DNA from: JBBQUP01 sp038212305
GTDB taxonomy: Bacteria > Bacteroidota > Bacteroidia > Bacteroidales > Marinilabiliaceae
DNA: 64,000 nucleotides
NCBI GenBank assembly: GCA_038212305.1
Contig: JBBQUP010000001.1
Coordinates: 1-64,000 of the forward strand
Direction of reading: 5' to 3'
Part shown: in pieces, positions 44,268-54,465 of the stretch
Position numbering within the stretch: position 1 is the stretch's first letter
Layout: every line of letters starts with the position of its first letter
Position numbers and translations under genes: made by a program
Notes under the pieces: model-generated
Told to the model about the DNA's origin: nothing
Seen by the model: the letters and a program-made list of their open reading frames with translations, nothing else
The model's database searches: none

Positions 44268-44690
44268 ATGGGTCGAATAATAGCTATTGATTACGGAAAA
44301 CGAAGATGTGGTATAGCTACAACCGATCCCGAGAAAATTATTGCTAATGGATTAACAACCGTTGATACTAAGGAATTGCCAAGTTTTTTAGACAATTATA
44401 TATTAAAGGAAAATGTTGAAACCATTATCATTGGCAAACCGTTACAAGTCACTGGCAAAGATTCCGAATCAATGAGTTTTATACGTCCTTTTTTTAAATT
44501 TTTATCGAACAAATACCCACAAATACCTGTTGAATGGGCAGATGAAAGATACACATCAAAAATGGCGTTTCAAACGATGATTGATTCTGGAATTTCAAAA
44601 TCAGCACGTCAGAACAAGGAATTAGTCGATAAAATTAGTGCAACCATATTGCTTCAAAGCTATTTGGAAATGATTAGAGATAAAAAATAA
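44268..44690 (+). CDS. ruvX: RuvX/YqgF family Holliday-junction resolvase-like nuclease
   Basis: 140 residues, normal size. The RNase H-like fold has AIDYGKRRCGIATTDP with the first catalytic Asp, IIIGKPLQVTGKDSE, WADERYTSKMA and DKISATILLQSYLE with the late Asp. YqgF is linked to 16S rRNA 5' processing and to Holliday junction resolution. It is cotranscribed with def, 27 bases downstream. Confidence 0.93.
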   Translation: MGRIIAIDYGKRRCGIATTDPEKIIANGLTTVDTKELPSFLDNYILKENVETIIIGKPLQVTGKDSESMSFIRPFFKFLSNKYPQIPVEWADERYTSKMAFQTMIDSGISKSARQNKELVDKISATILLQSYLEMIRDKK

Positions 44691-44717
44691 GAATACAAAC
44701 AAACAGTTTAAACTTCA

Positions 44718-45269
44718 ATGATTTACCCTATTTTCGTATATGGTCAACCGGTATTAAGAAAAGTTGCCAGCAACATTACTCCGGATTATAAGGGCTTAGA
44801 TGCTTTAATAGAAGATATGTATCAAACCATGTACAAAGCCGAAGGAATTGGCCTAGCTGCACCACAGATTGGCTTGCCAATTCGTATCTTCGTGGTTGAT
44901 GGTTCGCCTCTAGCTGAAGATCATCCTGAATTAGAAAACTTTAAAAAAGTTTTTATAAATGCTAAAATTATTGAACGTAACGATACTTTAGAGTTAGAAT
45001 CGGAAGGCTGTTTGAGCTTGCCAAAACTAAACGAAGAAGTGTCGCGCCCAACTGCTATTCGAATACAATATCAGGATGAGAATTTTAATTCATATGATGA
45101 GAAATATGAAGGATTTGCGGCCAGAGTTTTGCAACACGAGTATGATCACATTGAAGGAAAACTATTCATAGATTATCTATCTCCGTTAAGAAGGAGATTG
45201 TTGAAAAGCAAGCTAACATCTATTACAAAAGGGGATGTTGATATTATTTACAGAATAAAAACAATTTAA
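44718..45269 (+). CDS. def: Peptide deformylase
   Basis: It removes the formyl group from the N-terminal Met of new proteins. 183 residues. The three motifs are intact: GIGLAAPQIG, EGCLSLP (metal Cys) and QHEYDHIEGKLF (metal His residues and catalytic Glu). It sits behind ruvX and is followed by a terminator-like hairpin. Confidence 0.97.
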   Translation: MIYPIFVYGQPVLRKVASNITPDYKGLDALIEDMYQTMYKAEGIGLAAPQIGLPIRIFVVDGSPLAEDHPELENFKKVFINAKIIERNDTLELESEGCLSLPKLNEEVSRPTAIRIQYQDENFNSYDEKYEGFAARVLQHEYDHIEGKLFIDYLSPLRRRLLKSKLTSITKGDVDIIYRIKTI

Positions 45270-45297
45270 CACTTCTATTGAAAATCGCATAAATTTA

Positions 45298-45330
45298 AAC
45301 GCTCTGTAAACAACAGGGCGTTTGTTTTAT
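45298..45330 (+). terminator. Terminator of ruvX-def
   Basis: AACGCTCTGT (45298-45307) and ACAGGGCGTT (45313-45322) pair with one G-U, followed by TGTTTT. The rest of the spacer to 45513 shows nothing. Confidence 0.75.
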
Positions 45331-45513
45331 CAGGCATATGAAGATTTTCGCCTAGTAAAACAACTGCTTGGTAAAAAACTCATGGAAACTAACTACAACC
45401 TTTTGTAAATTTAAGGTGTGTAATTCTTTTATTATTTGATTTTGAGAATAGCTTGATTACAATAATGAGAGAATGACAAAATAGAGATTATCCATTGCAA
45501 AAAATTTAATATC

Positions 45514-46329
45514 ATGAGTAATAAAATAAAAAAGATAGTCGGTATTAGTTTAGTTGCTTTAGCACTAATATCATGTCAAAATAAGGACATTGAAAATAAC
45601 CCAACCTCTTCTATCACAACAATGGCAGTACTCGACACAAATACCGTATATTTTTTTGGACATCAATCTGTTGGCGAGAACATCACCGATGGGTTATCGA
45701 CCATCACAGCTAAAAGCAATACAATTCGAGAATTTAACCTTTCCAATATAAATAGTGAAAAACCATTTGACTCACCTGGATTTTATCACTGCAAAATTGG
45801 TGAAAACAGGCAACCTATGAAAAAAATTAGTGATTTCATATCAGTTGTTACAAACAATCCTCAAATTAGTATTGCTGGAATGAAGTTTTGCTATGTTGAT
45901 GTTGTGGATACAACAAATATTGCAGCTTTGTTTAATGACTATACCAATGAAATTGATAAATTAATCAGTAATCATCCAAACACTATAATTTTCCATTCCA
46001 CTGTTCCTTTACGAAAAGTTAAAACCGGATTCAAAACTTGGATTAAAGAAACATTCATGGGGAAAGAGTACGGCAAAAAAGATAATATCGCCCGAGAAAA
46101 ATTCAATCAACTCATTCGAAATAAATACGATAAAGCGATCATATTTGATTTAGCTAAAATAGAAGCTACCAATCCCGAAGGAACAGTTACTTCTTTTAAA
46201 CAAAACAACGATGAATGGATGGCATTATCGCCTGTTTACACCAATGATGGTGGACATTTGAATGATTTAGGTCAAGCAACTGTTGCCAAAAGCTTTATTG
46301 CTTTCTTATCATCCCTTAAACAAAAATAA
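45514..46329 (+). CDS. SGNH-hydrolase-like lipoprotein
   Basis: 271 residues. Lipobox LALISC makes it a lipoprotein. The mature part starts with VYFFGHQSVGENITDGLSTI, whose FGHxSVG pattern is the nucleophile-side block of some SGNH/GDSL-like proteins, and ends with YTNDGGHLNDLGQATVAKSF, whose Asp-x-x-His matches the C-terminal catalytic block. The nucleophile Ser would lie in HQSVG. Such proteins often remove or add acyl groups on glycans. It opens the plus-strand run that leads into the polysaccharide locus, 53 bases before the GNAT gene, and may be its first gene. Confidence in the family is moderate. Confidence 0.62.
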   Translation: MSNKIKKIVGISLVALALISCQNKDIENNPTSSITTMAVLDTNTVYFFGHQSVGENITDGLSTITAKSNTIREFNLSNINSEKPFDSPGFYHCKIGENRQPMKKISDFISVVTNNPQISIAGMKFCYVDVVDTTNIAALFNDYTNEIDKLISNHPNTIIFHSTVPLRKVKTGFKTWIKETFMGKEYGKKDNIAREKFNQLIRNKYDKAIIFDLAKIEATNPEGTVTSFKQNNDEWMALSPVYTNDGGHLNDLGQATVAKSFIAFLSSLKQK

Positions 46330-46382
46330 TCATCTCTATTTAGTAATTTTCAATATTCAAATTGTAAACTCATCTATATTTT

Positions 46383-47384
46383 ATGCTTGAAATAAGAGAA
46401 ATTGAAGAAAATGACTTTAAATCAGTTTACAAACTATTTCATCAAAGAAAAAGCCATTCGCTTATAAAATGGTTATATGGGCATCCTTGTGCCAATGGGA
46501 AAAGTGCATATGTAGCAATTGAAAATGGCGAATTAATTGGATGTATCGGTTATACAAAACAAAATTACGCCATCAACAAAACCATATACACTGGTTTAAC
46601 ACCACTCTCATGGGAAGTCAATAAAGAAAATAGAGGTTTAGCCGGTGTTAAACTTCTCATGAAAGCACTCTCGGGTGCTGATTTTTACTTTGGTTTAGAT
46701 GGTTCAGCTGACATGAAAACGGTATTCAAACAAATGGGATTTAAGCCAGTTGGACATGTAGTGGGTGCGCGCAAAATACTAAAACCTCTAAATTTTTTAA
46801 AATCGCTGAATGAAATTGGGCCTCGCGACATTTACCGAACCTTGAAACACATTATTTCCTATCCTTTTCATTTATCCCAATCAAGTAAACGATTTAATTT
46901 ATCGAAAATTACCGATTACGATTTTAAACCAATAGATTTACAAGAAGGTAAGTTTCAAAACGTTATTGACACTGAACACTTAAACTGGTTAAATAGTAAT
47001 CCTGAAATTGAAACGATGGCTTTTGAATGCAAAGTAAATAATACAATAATTGCCCCAATTATTCTTGGTGTAAAAAACACAAAAGGTCGTTATAAAAGAG
47101 GTATCATCATTCATTTACCTTTTCCCACAACACAAACCTATGAAGAAAACGATGAATTAATATCGCACATCGAATGGTATTTAAAAACACTGGATGCTTC
47201 TTCTGTATCGGTACTAACAGCAGGAGAAAAATCACATGAAATTTATAAAAAGCGAGGATACAATTTTGAACCAAAACAAAGACCAGTAACAGCAAAAGGA
47301 CCAAAAGAGATTATTGAAAAATTAATGAATTGCGAACCATTACTTAGTTATGCAGTTTCTGATAAATGCATTCGAAATATTTAA
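46383..47384 (+). CDS. GNAT-type acyltransferase
   Basis: 333 residues. Residues 1-130 have a GNAT fold (MLEIREIEENDFKSVYKLFH, AIENGELIGCIGYTKQNYAI, NRGLAGVKLLMKAL), and a second, GNAT-like half follows (YTGLTPLSWEV; SVSVLTAGEKSHEIYKKRGY). It probably moves an acyl group from acyl-CoA to a sugar or amine. Its place 18 bases before the Wza-like gene suggests a role in decorating the polysaccharide. The donor and acceptor are unknown. Confidence 0.8.
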   Translation: MLEIREIEENDFKSVYKLFHQRKSHSLIKWLYGHPCANGKSAYVAIENGELIGCIGYTKQNYAINKTIYTGLTPLSWEVNKENRGLAGVKLLMKALSGADFYFGLDGSADMKTVFKQMGFKPVGHVVGARKILKPLNFLKSLNEIGPRDIYRTLKHIISYPFHLSQSSKRFNLSKITDYDFKPIDLQEGKFQNVIDTEHLNWLNSNPEIETMAFECKVNNTIIAPIILGVKNTKGRYKRGIIIHLPFPTTQTYEENDELISHIEWYLKTLDASSVSVLTAGEKSHEIYKKRGYNFEPKQRPVTAKGPKEIIEKLMNCEPLLSYAVSDKCIRNI

Positions 47385-47402
47385 ACAAACAAAATTCACC
47401 CA

Positions 47403-48191
47403 ATGAATCCAATAAACAAAAAACAAAAAATGACTCGTTACTTTGTATTAGTCATTCTAATTATTAATCTAGTTTCATGTGTTCCACAAAAAGAGGTGAT
47501 CTACGTGCAGGATCGTCAAAAAGATATGGCTTTTGAAATGGAGTACGCCAATTTGAAAAGAAAAAATAAAATAGAAGTCTTTGACGAACTATATATTCAA
47601 GTCAACAGTTTTGATGCAGGGAATTTAAATTTCATGAATAGTAGCCTAAGCGGAACCTCAGCACGTTCGGCGGCCGAATTATCACTCATATCCTATCGGG
47701 TAGATGAAGATGGATATATTGACTTACCTGTTTTAGGACGGATTAAAGTAATTGGTTTAACGATTGAAGAATCGGCGAATTTAATTCGAAAAGAGCTGGA
47801 AAGTTACTTAAACTCACCATCGGTAAAAATATCCTTTGTCAATAGAAGCATCACCGTTTTAGGCTATGTTCGCCAAGCAGGAAGATATTATTATACTGGC
47901 GAATACATTAATGTTTTTCAAGCACTTGGATTAGCTGGAGATATTCAGGAATTTGGAAACCGAAAGGAAGTCGTTGTAATTCGTGAAGAGAATAATAAAA
48001 TTACAAAACACCGCATCAGCTTAACTGATAAAGAAATATTTAAATCGCCCTATTATTACTTAGACTCAAATGATATTGTTTACGTTGAGCCACTCAAACG
48101 CAGACATTGGGGTATGGAAACGTTCCCATATGCTTTAATACTTTCGAGTATTACTACTTTTTTATTAGTGGCTAACTACATTAAAAAATAA
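47403..48191 (+). CDS. Polysaccharide export lipoprotein (Wza-like)
   Basis: 262 residues. Lipobox with Cys26 after LIINLVSC; the first Met at 47403 or the one at 47430 (MTRYFVL) both give a workable signal. It contains the polysaccharide biosynthesis/export domain (ELYIQVNSFD, YRVDEDGYIDLPVLGRIKVI, EESANLIRKELESYL) and an SLBB-type domain (ITVLGYVRQAGRYYYTGEYI). The C-terminal membrane-spanning stretch is FPYALILSSITTFLLVANYI. It forms the outer-membrane channel and works with the Wzc-like kinase 28 bases downstream. Confidence 0.93.
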   Translation: MNPINKKQKMTRYFVLVILIINLVSCVPQKEVIYVQDRQKDMAFEMEYANLKRKNKIEVFDELYIQVNSFDAGNLNFMNSSLSGTSARSAAELSLISYRVDEDGYIDLPVLGRIKVIGLTIEESANLIRKELESYLNSPSVKISFVNRSITVLGYVRQAGRYYYTGEYINVFQALGLAGDIQEFGNRKEVVVIREENNKITKHRISLTDKEIFKSPYYYLDSNDIVYVEPLKRRHWGMETFPYALILSSITTFLLVANYIKK

Positions 48192-48218
48192 ATCACAGCT
48201 CAACAAAATTATCCTATT

Positions 48219-50564
48219 ATGCTTAAAAAAAATGCACTTCGCGAAGGATTTGATTTTCCCAAATACTTAACTTATTTACGTTCTAAGTGGAAAATTGTAG
48301 CCATATCGGTAATTGGAATGATAGCAGTTGCTGTGGTAATTAATAAATTCGTTCCTTATACTTATCAAATTGGGGCTAGCATATTGCTTCAGAGTAATGA
48401 TTCCAAACGTAGTGTTCCATCCAATGATTTAATTCAAGGCTTTCAGCTTTTTAGTAATGCTCAAAACATTCAAGATGAGATTTTAATTCTTCAATCGCTT
48501 CCCTTACTGAAAAATGTTGCTGAGCAATTGGATTTAAGAGTTCAGTATTATCAAAAGCAAGGTCCATTCCTTAACGACATTTATAAAAGTGCTCCATTTG
48601 ACGTTAAATTCGATATTACCACAAATCAAATTATCGAATCGTTTTATAAACTTGAATTTTTAAACGATAATCAAATAAAGCTATCATTAAATGCAAAGGA
48701 TTATGTAGTATATAACTATGTAAACGACACTCGAATAGGTGAGTTTCCCGAATTGGTAATCAATCAAACCTATCCAATTAACTCAACCATCAAACATCCT
48801 CACTTTAATTTTTCTATTCATTTAAAAGATGGCATCGACGTTAATACAATAAAAGGCATAACCTATTCTTTTCAGTTTAACACTCCTTATAAAATTGCTG
48901 CTGAGTTTAAACGAAACATCGAAATAAAACCGGTAGGCTACGAAGTTTCTGTTGTATCCATCACCTTAAATGAAGGCAATCAAACTAAAGGTATTGATGT
49001 AATTGACAATCTTATCGAACGGTATATGAAAGATAAGCTTGAAAAGAAAAACTTAATAGCAGTTTCAACATTGGATTATATCGACAATCAATTGGCAGAG
49101 ATTTCGGATTCATTATCGTTTGTAGAACAAAACTTACAACAATTCAGGCTAAGCAATCAAGTAATGGATATTAGTTCGAAATCAACCCGTTCATACAACT
49201 TATATGGAGAACTTAAAAATCAAAAAGCAGCACTGGAAGCCAATCAAAAATACTACAAATACATGGAAAACTACATCAATGAGAATCAAGATGTATCGAA
49301 CCTAGTAGCACCATCATCCATGGGTATCCAGGATCAGGTTTTAACCAATTTAACTCAAGAGCTCATCACTGCCAGCAACGAAAAAAACTCGTTAATCAGA
49401 AACAATCAAGGTAAAAGTCCCTATTTAAAAAGCTTGAATATACGTATTGAAAACCTGAATAAAACCATTGCTGAAAATATTCGCACATTACTTGTGAATT
49501 CCGAAATTGCTATAAATGAAGTAGATAATAGAATTACAGGTATTGAAAGGGAAATTCGCTCACTACCTATGGCTGAACGTAAAATGGTTGGTATCGAACG
49601 CAAATACAATATTAACGATGCTATTTATACTTTTTTACTTGAAAAACGTGCAGAAGCGCACATTGCGAAAGCATCGAATTTACCTGAAACCGAAATTATT
49701 GAACCCACACGACGAATTGGCATTGCATTCCCAAAAACCAAGTTTAATTATGCGCTTGCCATCATTCTTGGTATATTCTTACCTGCATCTATACTCCTAA
49801 TTAAATTCTCACTTAACGATACCATAAACAGTCACAGCGACTTAGAGCAAATGGTCGACATTCCAATTCTGGGGAAAGTACACCATGCCGATCCTGAAAA
49901 AGACATATCACTTTTTGATAGTACAATCAATCAAAGAGCTGCGGAATCATTTAGAGGTCTACGAACAAACCTGAACTTTTTCCAAAGTGATAAACCCAAT
50001 AAAATAATTCTCATATCATCGGCACAAGTTGGTGAAGGCAAATCGTTCGTAGCTAAAAATTTAGCACAGGCATTAGCTTATAACAACCAACGAACACTTT
50101 TATTAGATTTTGATATGCGCAAAAAAACCGACTATTTTAATGTTGGTGAAATTTCAAAAACTGGGATATCGAACTATTTAATTGGAGAAAATACGCTGGA
50201 AGAGATTATTGAACATACAAAAATTGACAACTTACAACTAATCAATTCCGGATCAATTCCGCCCAATCCAGTAGAACTTATTTCGAATGGTAAACTCTCT
50301 CATTTAATTGAGATATTAAGCGCTAATTACGATCGCATAATAATCGATACACCACCAATTGGCCTATTGTCTGATGGTTATTTGCTAACTAATTACGCTC
50401 ACTTAAACTTAATAGTTATAAGAGAAAAAGTAACCAAAACTCCTTTATTTATTGAGATGATGAAAGAGATTGAGTCGAAAAATTTAAACAACATAGCTTT
50501 GATTTCCAATGATGTAACAGAAGATAAAGGCAAAAACTATTACAATTACAAAAAGCAAACTTAA
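48219..50564 (+). CDS. Polysaccharide co-polymerase / tyrosine autokinase (Wzc-like)
   Basis: 781 residues. N-terminal Wzz domain between two membrane helices (IVAISVIGMIAVAVVINKFV and FNYALAIILGIFLPASILLI), with a long coiled-coil middle. The cytoplasmic bacterial tyrosine kinase domain has Walker A SSAQVGEGKSFVAKNLA near 600, Walker A-prime LLLDFDMRKKTDYF, and Walker B IIIDTPPIG. The tail NYYNYKKQT has only three Tyr, fewer than the long Tyr cluster of E. coli Wzc. It controls chain length and export of the polysaccharide. Confidence 0.93.
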   Translation: MLKKNALREGFDFPKYLTYLRSKWKIVAISVIGMIAVAVVINKFVPYTYQIGASILLQSNDSKRSVPSNDLIQGFQLFSNAQNIQDEILILQSLPLLKNVAEQLDLRVQYYQKQGPFLNDIYKSAPFDVKFDITTNQIIESFYKLEFLNDNQIKLSLNAKDYVVYNYVNDTRIGEFPELVINQTYPINSTIKHPHFNFSIHLKDGIDVNTIKGITYSFQFNTPYKIAAEFKRNIEIKPVGYEVSVVSITLNEGNQTKGIDVIDNLIERYMKDKLEKKNLIAVSTLDYIDNQLAEISDSLSFVEQNLQQFRLSNQVMDISSKSTRSYNLYGELKNQKAALEANQKYYKYMENYINENQDVSNLVAPSSMGIQDQVLTNLTQELITASNEKNSLIRNNQGKSPYLKSLNIRIENLNKTIAENIRTLLVNSEIAINEVDNRITGIEREIRSLPMAERKMVGIERKYNINDAIYTFLLEKRAEAHIAKASNLPETEIIEPTRRIGIAFPKTKFNYALAIILGIFLPASILLIKFSLNDTINSHSDLEQMVDIPILGKVHHADPEKDISLFDSTINQRAAESFRGLRTNLNFFQSDKPNKIILISSAQVGEGKSFVAKNLAQALAYNNQRTLLLDFDMRKKTDYFNVGEISKTGISNYLIGENTLEEIIEHTKIDNLQLINSGSIPPNPVELISNGKLSHLIEILSANYDRIIIDTPPIGLLSDGYLLTNYAHLNLIVIREKVTKTPLFIEMMKEIESKNLNNIALISNDVTEDKGKNYYNYKKQT

Positions 50565-50621
50565 TAAATCATATACATTAACACGAATACATAAATCAAC
50601 CTAATTACTTAACATAATTTA

Positions 50622-51743
50622 ATGAAACGAAATAACCATTCCATATGCTTTGTTTTACCACATTGGTTTACAAAAGGTATTGGAGGCGCTGAATTGCAAT
50701 GCTATTTATTATCTGAAGAGTATATAAAACGCGGCTGGAAAGTTGAAGTTTTGGTTCGAAAACATCCTATTGATTTCCCTCAATACATAAACCCAAAAAT
50801 CAAATATCACTATTATCATCATTCTAAAATAAAGATTATAAGCTTTTTAAACATTTTCTTTAAACTACTAAAAACTCAATCGAAGTGGTATTACAACCGA
50901 ACCGATTCGAGATTAATGCGTGGAGCTAATAAGTGGTACAACTATTTTGCAGGTACTAAAACGGTTTATGCACTAGCCAACGACATGGAAGTACGCAGAA
51001 GAAGCTATATTGCTGAAAACAAAGAAAGCAACACTAATTTAATAAAGATTTTGATTCACAAACTCGATGATTCATTGGTTGATTTATTGGTTGCCAACAG
51101 TGGTAAAAAAGCCGAAATTGTTGTGAGTCAGACCTATTTTCAACAAAAAGGATTGCTAAAATATCAGAAAATTCCATCAACCGTAATTCGAAACTCGTTT
51201 TTAAATGGTCACGAAGGCGAAACACCAAAGGAGGACATAATCATATGGGTAGGCAATTTCAAAACCATTAAGCATCCCGAAATATTCATGGAATTAGCCG
51301 ATAGGTTTCAACAATCGCACTATAAATTTATCATGATTGGCGATACTTTCAAGCGCGAAAATGAATTTATACATGTTAAAAACCCAAATTTTAAAATACT
51401 AGGAAAACTCAATCAGCAAGCAACTATTGAATGGATTGCAAAAGCAAAATGTATTGTATCCACTAGCAAAGGCGAAGGATTTTCGAATGTATTTATTCAA
51501 GCCTGGACAAACAAAACAGCTTTAGTTTCCTTATCTGTTGATCCCGACCACCTTATTTCGCAGGACGGCTATGGAATTTATTGCGAAGAATCAAACGAAA
51601 AGCTTTTTCATGTAATTCAATCAATAATTAATACTGGTGTTGATTCAACTATGGTTGACAGATCCTTCAAGTTTTCGCAAAACGAATTCGATCTTACTAA
51701 AAACATCAACAAACTAACCGAACTTATCGAAGCCAAACAATAA
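50622..51743 (+). CDS. Glycosyltransferase family 4
   Basis: 373 residues of GT-B type. N-terminal GIGGAELQCYLLSEEYIKRG, donor domain with IIWVGNFKTIKHPEIFMELA, FKILGKLNQQATIEWIAKA and STSKGEGFSNVFIQAWTNKT (the E-x7-E region is divergent). It adds one sugar of the repeat unit. Fifty-seven bases after the Wzc gene and 5 bases before the Wzy-like gene, so the same operon. Sugar unknown. Confidence 0.9.
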   Translation: MKRNNHSICFVLPHWFTKGIGGAELQCYLLSEEYIKRGWKVEVLVRKHPIDFPQYINPKIKYHYYHHSKIKIISFLNIFFKLLKTQSKWYYNRTDSRLMRGANKWYNYFAGTKTVYALANDMEVRRRSYIAENKESNTNLIKILIHKLDDSLVDLLVANSGKKAEIVVSQTYFQQKGLLKYQKIPSTVIRNSFLNGHEGETPKEDIIIWVGNFKTIKHPEIFMELADRFQQSHYKFIMIGDTFKRENEFIHVKNPNFKILGKLNQQATIEWIAKAKCIVSTSKGEGFSNVFIQAWTNKTALVSLSVDPDHLISQDGYGIYCEESNEKLFHVIQSIINTGVDSTMVDRSFKFSQNEFDLTKNINKLTELIEAKQ

Positions 51744-51748
51744 ACTGA

Positions 51749-52990
51749 ATGAATACAACCATTTCGCCTAAAAATGTACCATTTATCGAAAAGCGATTTA
51801 TCGATTACTTATTGGTGTACCTATTAGTAGGTTGCAGTGGCATGATGTTTTTTTACAGAAACGATGAATATATAATTATTGGATTTTTATTAAGTGCTTT
51901 CACGTTTTTCTTTCGCAAAAAACAAATTGATGGCTTTTTTGTACTTACAGTTTTACTTTATATTACTTTCGAAGTACTTCAAGCTACGTGGTTTAATAGT
52001 TTCTCGGTAAACACAATGCTTAGCACGCTTTTAAGAATAGGATTTGCCTATTTTACGGTCAAATCAGTCGGCTCAAAATTTGTAACCAGTTATATTAATG
52101 TGCTAGTTTTTTCGGCAGCAGTTAGTTTTATATTTTACCTATTAACCTTCATCCCATCAACCACCCAATTTATTACGCGCAACATAGCCATCTATTTTAA
52201 ACCCATTTTCGAAGTTACTGAACACCGCTACGGCGTAAGTGCCAACATCATTCTCTACACATACAATATGGACCATGTTCTTTGGTTTCGCAACAACGGT
52301 CCATTTTGGGAATCAGGCGCATTTGGCGTTTATCTTAATATTGCATTATTATTTAACCTAATAAAAGAGAAAAACATTTTTAGTCGCAATAACCTAATTT
52401 TATTAATTGCGCTTATCACAACACAATCAACAGGATCGTACATGGCCATGTTCTTCTTTTTATTTGCTTATTTTATGCTTCGCCGAGATGTGAAATACAA
52501 ATTTATATATATCATAACTGTTGGATTCATTGCTGTTTACGGCTTTTTTAATCTAACATTTATGAAAGAGAAGATTGAGCAAAACATTAAAGTTTCGGGG
52601 CATAATACACACAGTCGATTTGGCAGTGCAAGATCCGATTTTTTAGTCTTCATAAAAAGTCCATATTTTGGCTATGGCCGATCACTCGATAATATAGAAA
52701 AACAAAACCTATCCATTGGATCAGAGGATCACAGAAACAATGGAGTTACAGGAATGCTGACAGCTTATGGCGGATTCATGTTTGTATTTTGTTGGGTGAC
52801 ATACTTTTATTCGTTTTTAAACTATGTTAAAACAAAATACTCGTTACCAAATATTAGAAGTTTAGCTTTTATTATGCTAGCAACGCTTTTATTAATAGGA
52901 TTTTCACAACGAATATTCATGTTTCCATTTGCATTTGCATTCTTATTTATTCATTTGGTAGAGAGAAAAGAAGTGGGATGTGAGACGTGA
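51749..52990 (+). CDS. O-antigen polymerase-like membrane protein (Wzy)
   Basis: 413 residues with about eleven hydrophobic segments and the large periplasmic loop between them (FITRNIAIYFKPIFEV to NGPFWESGAFGVYLNIALLF). FWESGAFGVYL and the conserved Gly-rich STGSYMAMFFFLFAY resemble Wzy/WaaL-type polymerases, which join repeat units in the periplasm. The last codons GCET and the stop are made of the GAGACGTGA word of the following repeat leader. Confidence 0.78.
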   Translation: MNTTISPKNVPFIEKRFIDYLLVYLLVGCSGMMFFYRNDEYIIIGFLLSAFTFFFRKKQIDGFFVLTVLLYITFEVLQATWFNSFSVNTMLSTLLRIGFAYFTVKSVGSKFVTSYINVLVFSAAVSFIFYLLTFIPSTTQFITRNIAIYFKPIFEVTEHRYGVSANIILYTYNMDHVLWFRNNGPFWESGAFGVYLNIALLFNLIKEKNIFSRNNLILLIALITTQSTGSYMAMFFFLFAYFMLRRDVKYKFIYIITVGFIAVYGFFNLTFMKEKIEQNIKVSGHNTHSRFGSARSDFLVFIKSPYFGYGRSLDNIEKQNLSIGSEDHRNNGVTGMLTAYGGFMFVFCWVTYFYSFLNYVKTKYSLPNIRSLAFIMLATLLLIGFSQRIFMFPFAFAFLFIHLVERKEVGCET

Positions 52991-53190
52991 GACGTGAGAC
53001 ACAAGACATAAGACGTGAGACATAAGACACAAGACGTGAGACACAAGATATAAGATATAAGATTATGAGACATAAGAAAACCTAAACTCATAAACAACTA
53101 AACCTCTAAACATCTAAACAAATAAACCATAAACAACTAAACTCATAAACCCCTAAACTCTTCGAGACTCCAAATCTCGATACTAAAAAA
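52977..53190 (+). repeat. Word-repeat leader (copy R3) upstream of a GT4 gene
   Basis: Order: GTGAGACGTGAGACACAAGA with variants repeated about eight times, CCTAAACTCATAAAC-type units, then ATCTCGATACTAAAAAATAA just before the ATG at 53199. The upstream reading frame ends inside the first words. Confidence 0.7.
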
Positions 53191-53198
53191 TAAAACAA

Positions 53199-54455
53199 AT
53201 GAAAATATTATGGTTTTCGAACCACCCTGCTTCAATAGTTAAAACCAATTCTTTTTCAGCTAAATATGCTGGGCAAGGATGGGTGGGCGCTCTCGAAGAG
53301 ATTCTTTCCGATGAAGCAAACATGGAGATAGCATTGGCTTTCCCCGACAAAACCATAACCGAGTTAAAAAAAGAACAAATTGGAAACAGAACCATTTATC
53401 GAATTCCGTTTCCAAAAAGCAAACTAAAGCGTTGGAAAAATCGCTTTTTCGATCAATTAGAGGATGAAACATACATTGCCAAATATATCAGCGTGGTTGA
53501 TGATTTTAATCCTGACTTGATTCATGTGTATGGAACCGAAAATAGTTTCGGCGAAATAATTCCGAGAGTTAAACAACCCGTTGTTATTGATCTTCAAGGT
53601 ATTTTAACCGGCATTTTACCCAAATGGTTCTCGTGCATTACGCCCAAAGAAGCCTATAAATTCAGCAGCTTAAAATCGAAACTCAACATAAATACCCATT
53701 ACCATTTTTACAAATCAAAGTTTAAACGTGCCGAAAGAGAGCAACGTATTTTAAAGAGCAGTAAGTATATATTAGGCCGTACACATTACGATAAACTCAT
53801 AACCACAGCTTTAGCTCCTAGCGCAATCTATTTTCATTGCAAACGAGGAATTCGCCAGCCCTTCTGGAACCATAGCTGGCAATCTGACAGTATTGCCCTG
53901 AGACAATTTACTACCATAATGAATCCTGATTTTTATAAGGGATTTGATGTGATTTTACGATCCGCATCCATTTTAAAAAAATTAAACTTCCAATTCGAAT
54001 GGAACATTGCTGGTTTAACTGCCGATAACGATATGGTAAGAATTGTGGAGAAAAAAGCGAACCTACGATCAAAAGATTATCCTATCAACTTTTTAGGAAA
54101 AAAAACAGCCGAAGAACTGGCATCATTATTATCTCGGTCGTCGCTATTAATTCACCCATCGTACATCGAAAACAGTCCTAACAGTGTTGCTGAAGCCATG
54201 ATGGTTGGAACACCAGTTATAGCAACAAACGTTGGTGGTATTCCATCGATGATAAAAAATGACGAGACCGGATGGCTATTTCAAGAAGGAGATGCTTTAA
54301 TGCTATCAGGATTATTAATCGATTTGTACAAATCGACCGAAAACATGATACGTGTTGCTGCGAGTGGCAAAACTCAAACGCGTAATTTGCATCATCCAGT
54401 TATCATCAAAAAGGATCTCATGCATGCCTACAACTCTATCTTAAACCTAACATAA
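53199..54455 (+). CDS. Glycosyltransferase family 4
   Basis: 418 residues, GT-B. LWFSNHPASIVKTNSFSAKY at the N-terminus, DFNPDLIHVYGTE, and in the donor half NPDFYKGFDVILRSASILKK, then the E-x7-E motif HPSYIENSPNSVAEAMMVGT with PVIATNVGGIPSMI. It is preceded by the repeat leader R3, which breaks the tight spacing of the operon, and followed 10 bases later by a GT2 gene. Confidence 0.92.
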   Translation: MKILWFSNHPASIVKTNSFSAKYAGQGWVGALEEILSDEANMEIALAFPDKTITELKKEQIGNRTIYRIPFPKSKLKRWKNRFFDQLEDETYIAKYISVVDDFNPDLIHVYGTENSFGEIIPRVKQPVVIDLQGILTGILPKWFSCITPKEAYKFSSLKSKLNINTHYHFYKSKFKRAEREQRILKSSKYILGRTHYDKLITTALAPSAIYFHCKRGIRQPFWNHSWQSDSIALRQFTTIMNPDFYKGFDVILRSASILKKLNFQFEWNIAGLTADNDMVRIVEKKANLRSKDYPINFLGKKTAEELASLLSRSSLLIHPSYIENSPNSVAEAMMVGTPVIATNVGGIPSMIKNDETGWLFQEGDALMLSGLLIDLYKSTENMIRVAASGKTQTRNLHHPVIIKKDLMHAYNSILNLT

Positions 54456-54465
54456 GCCAATTACA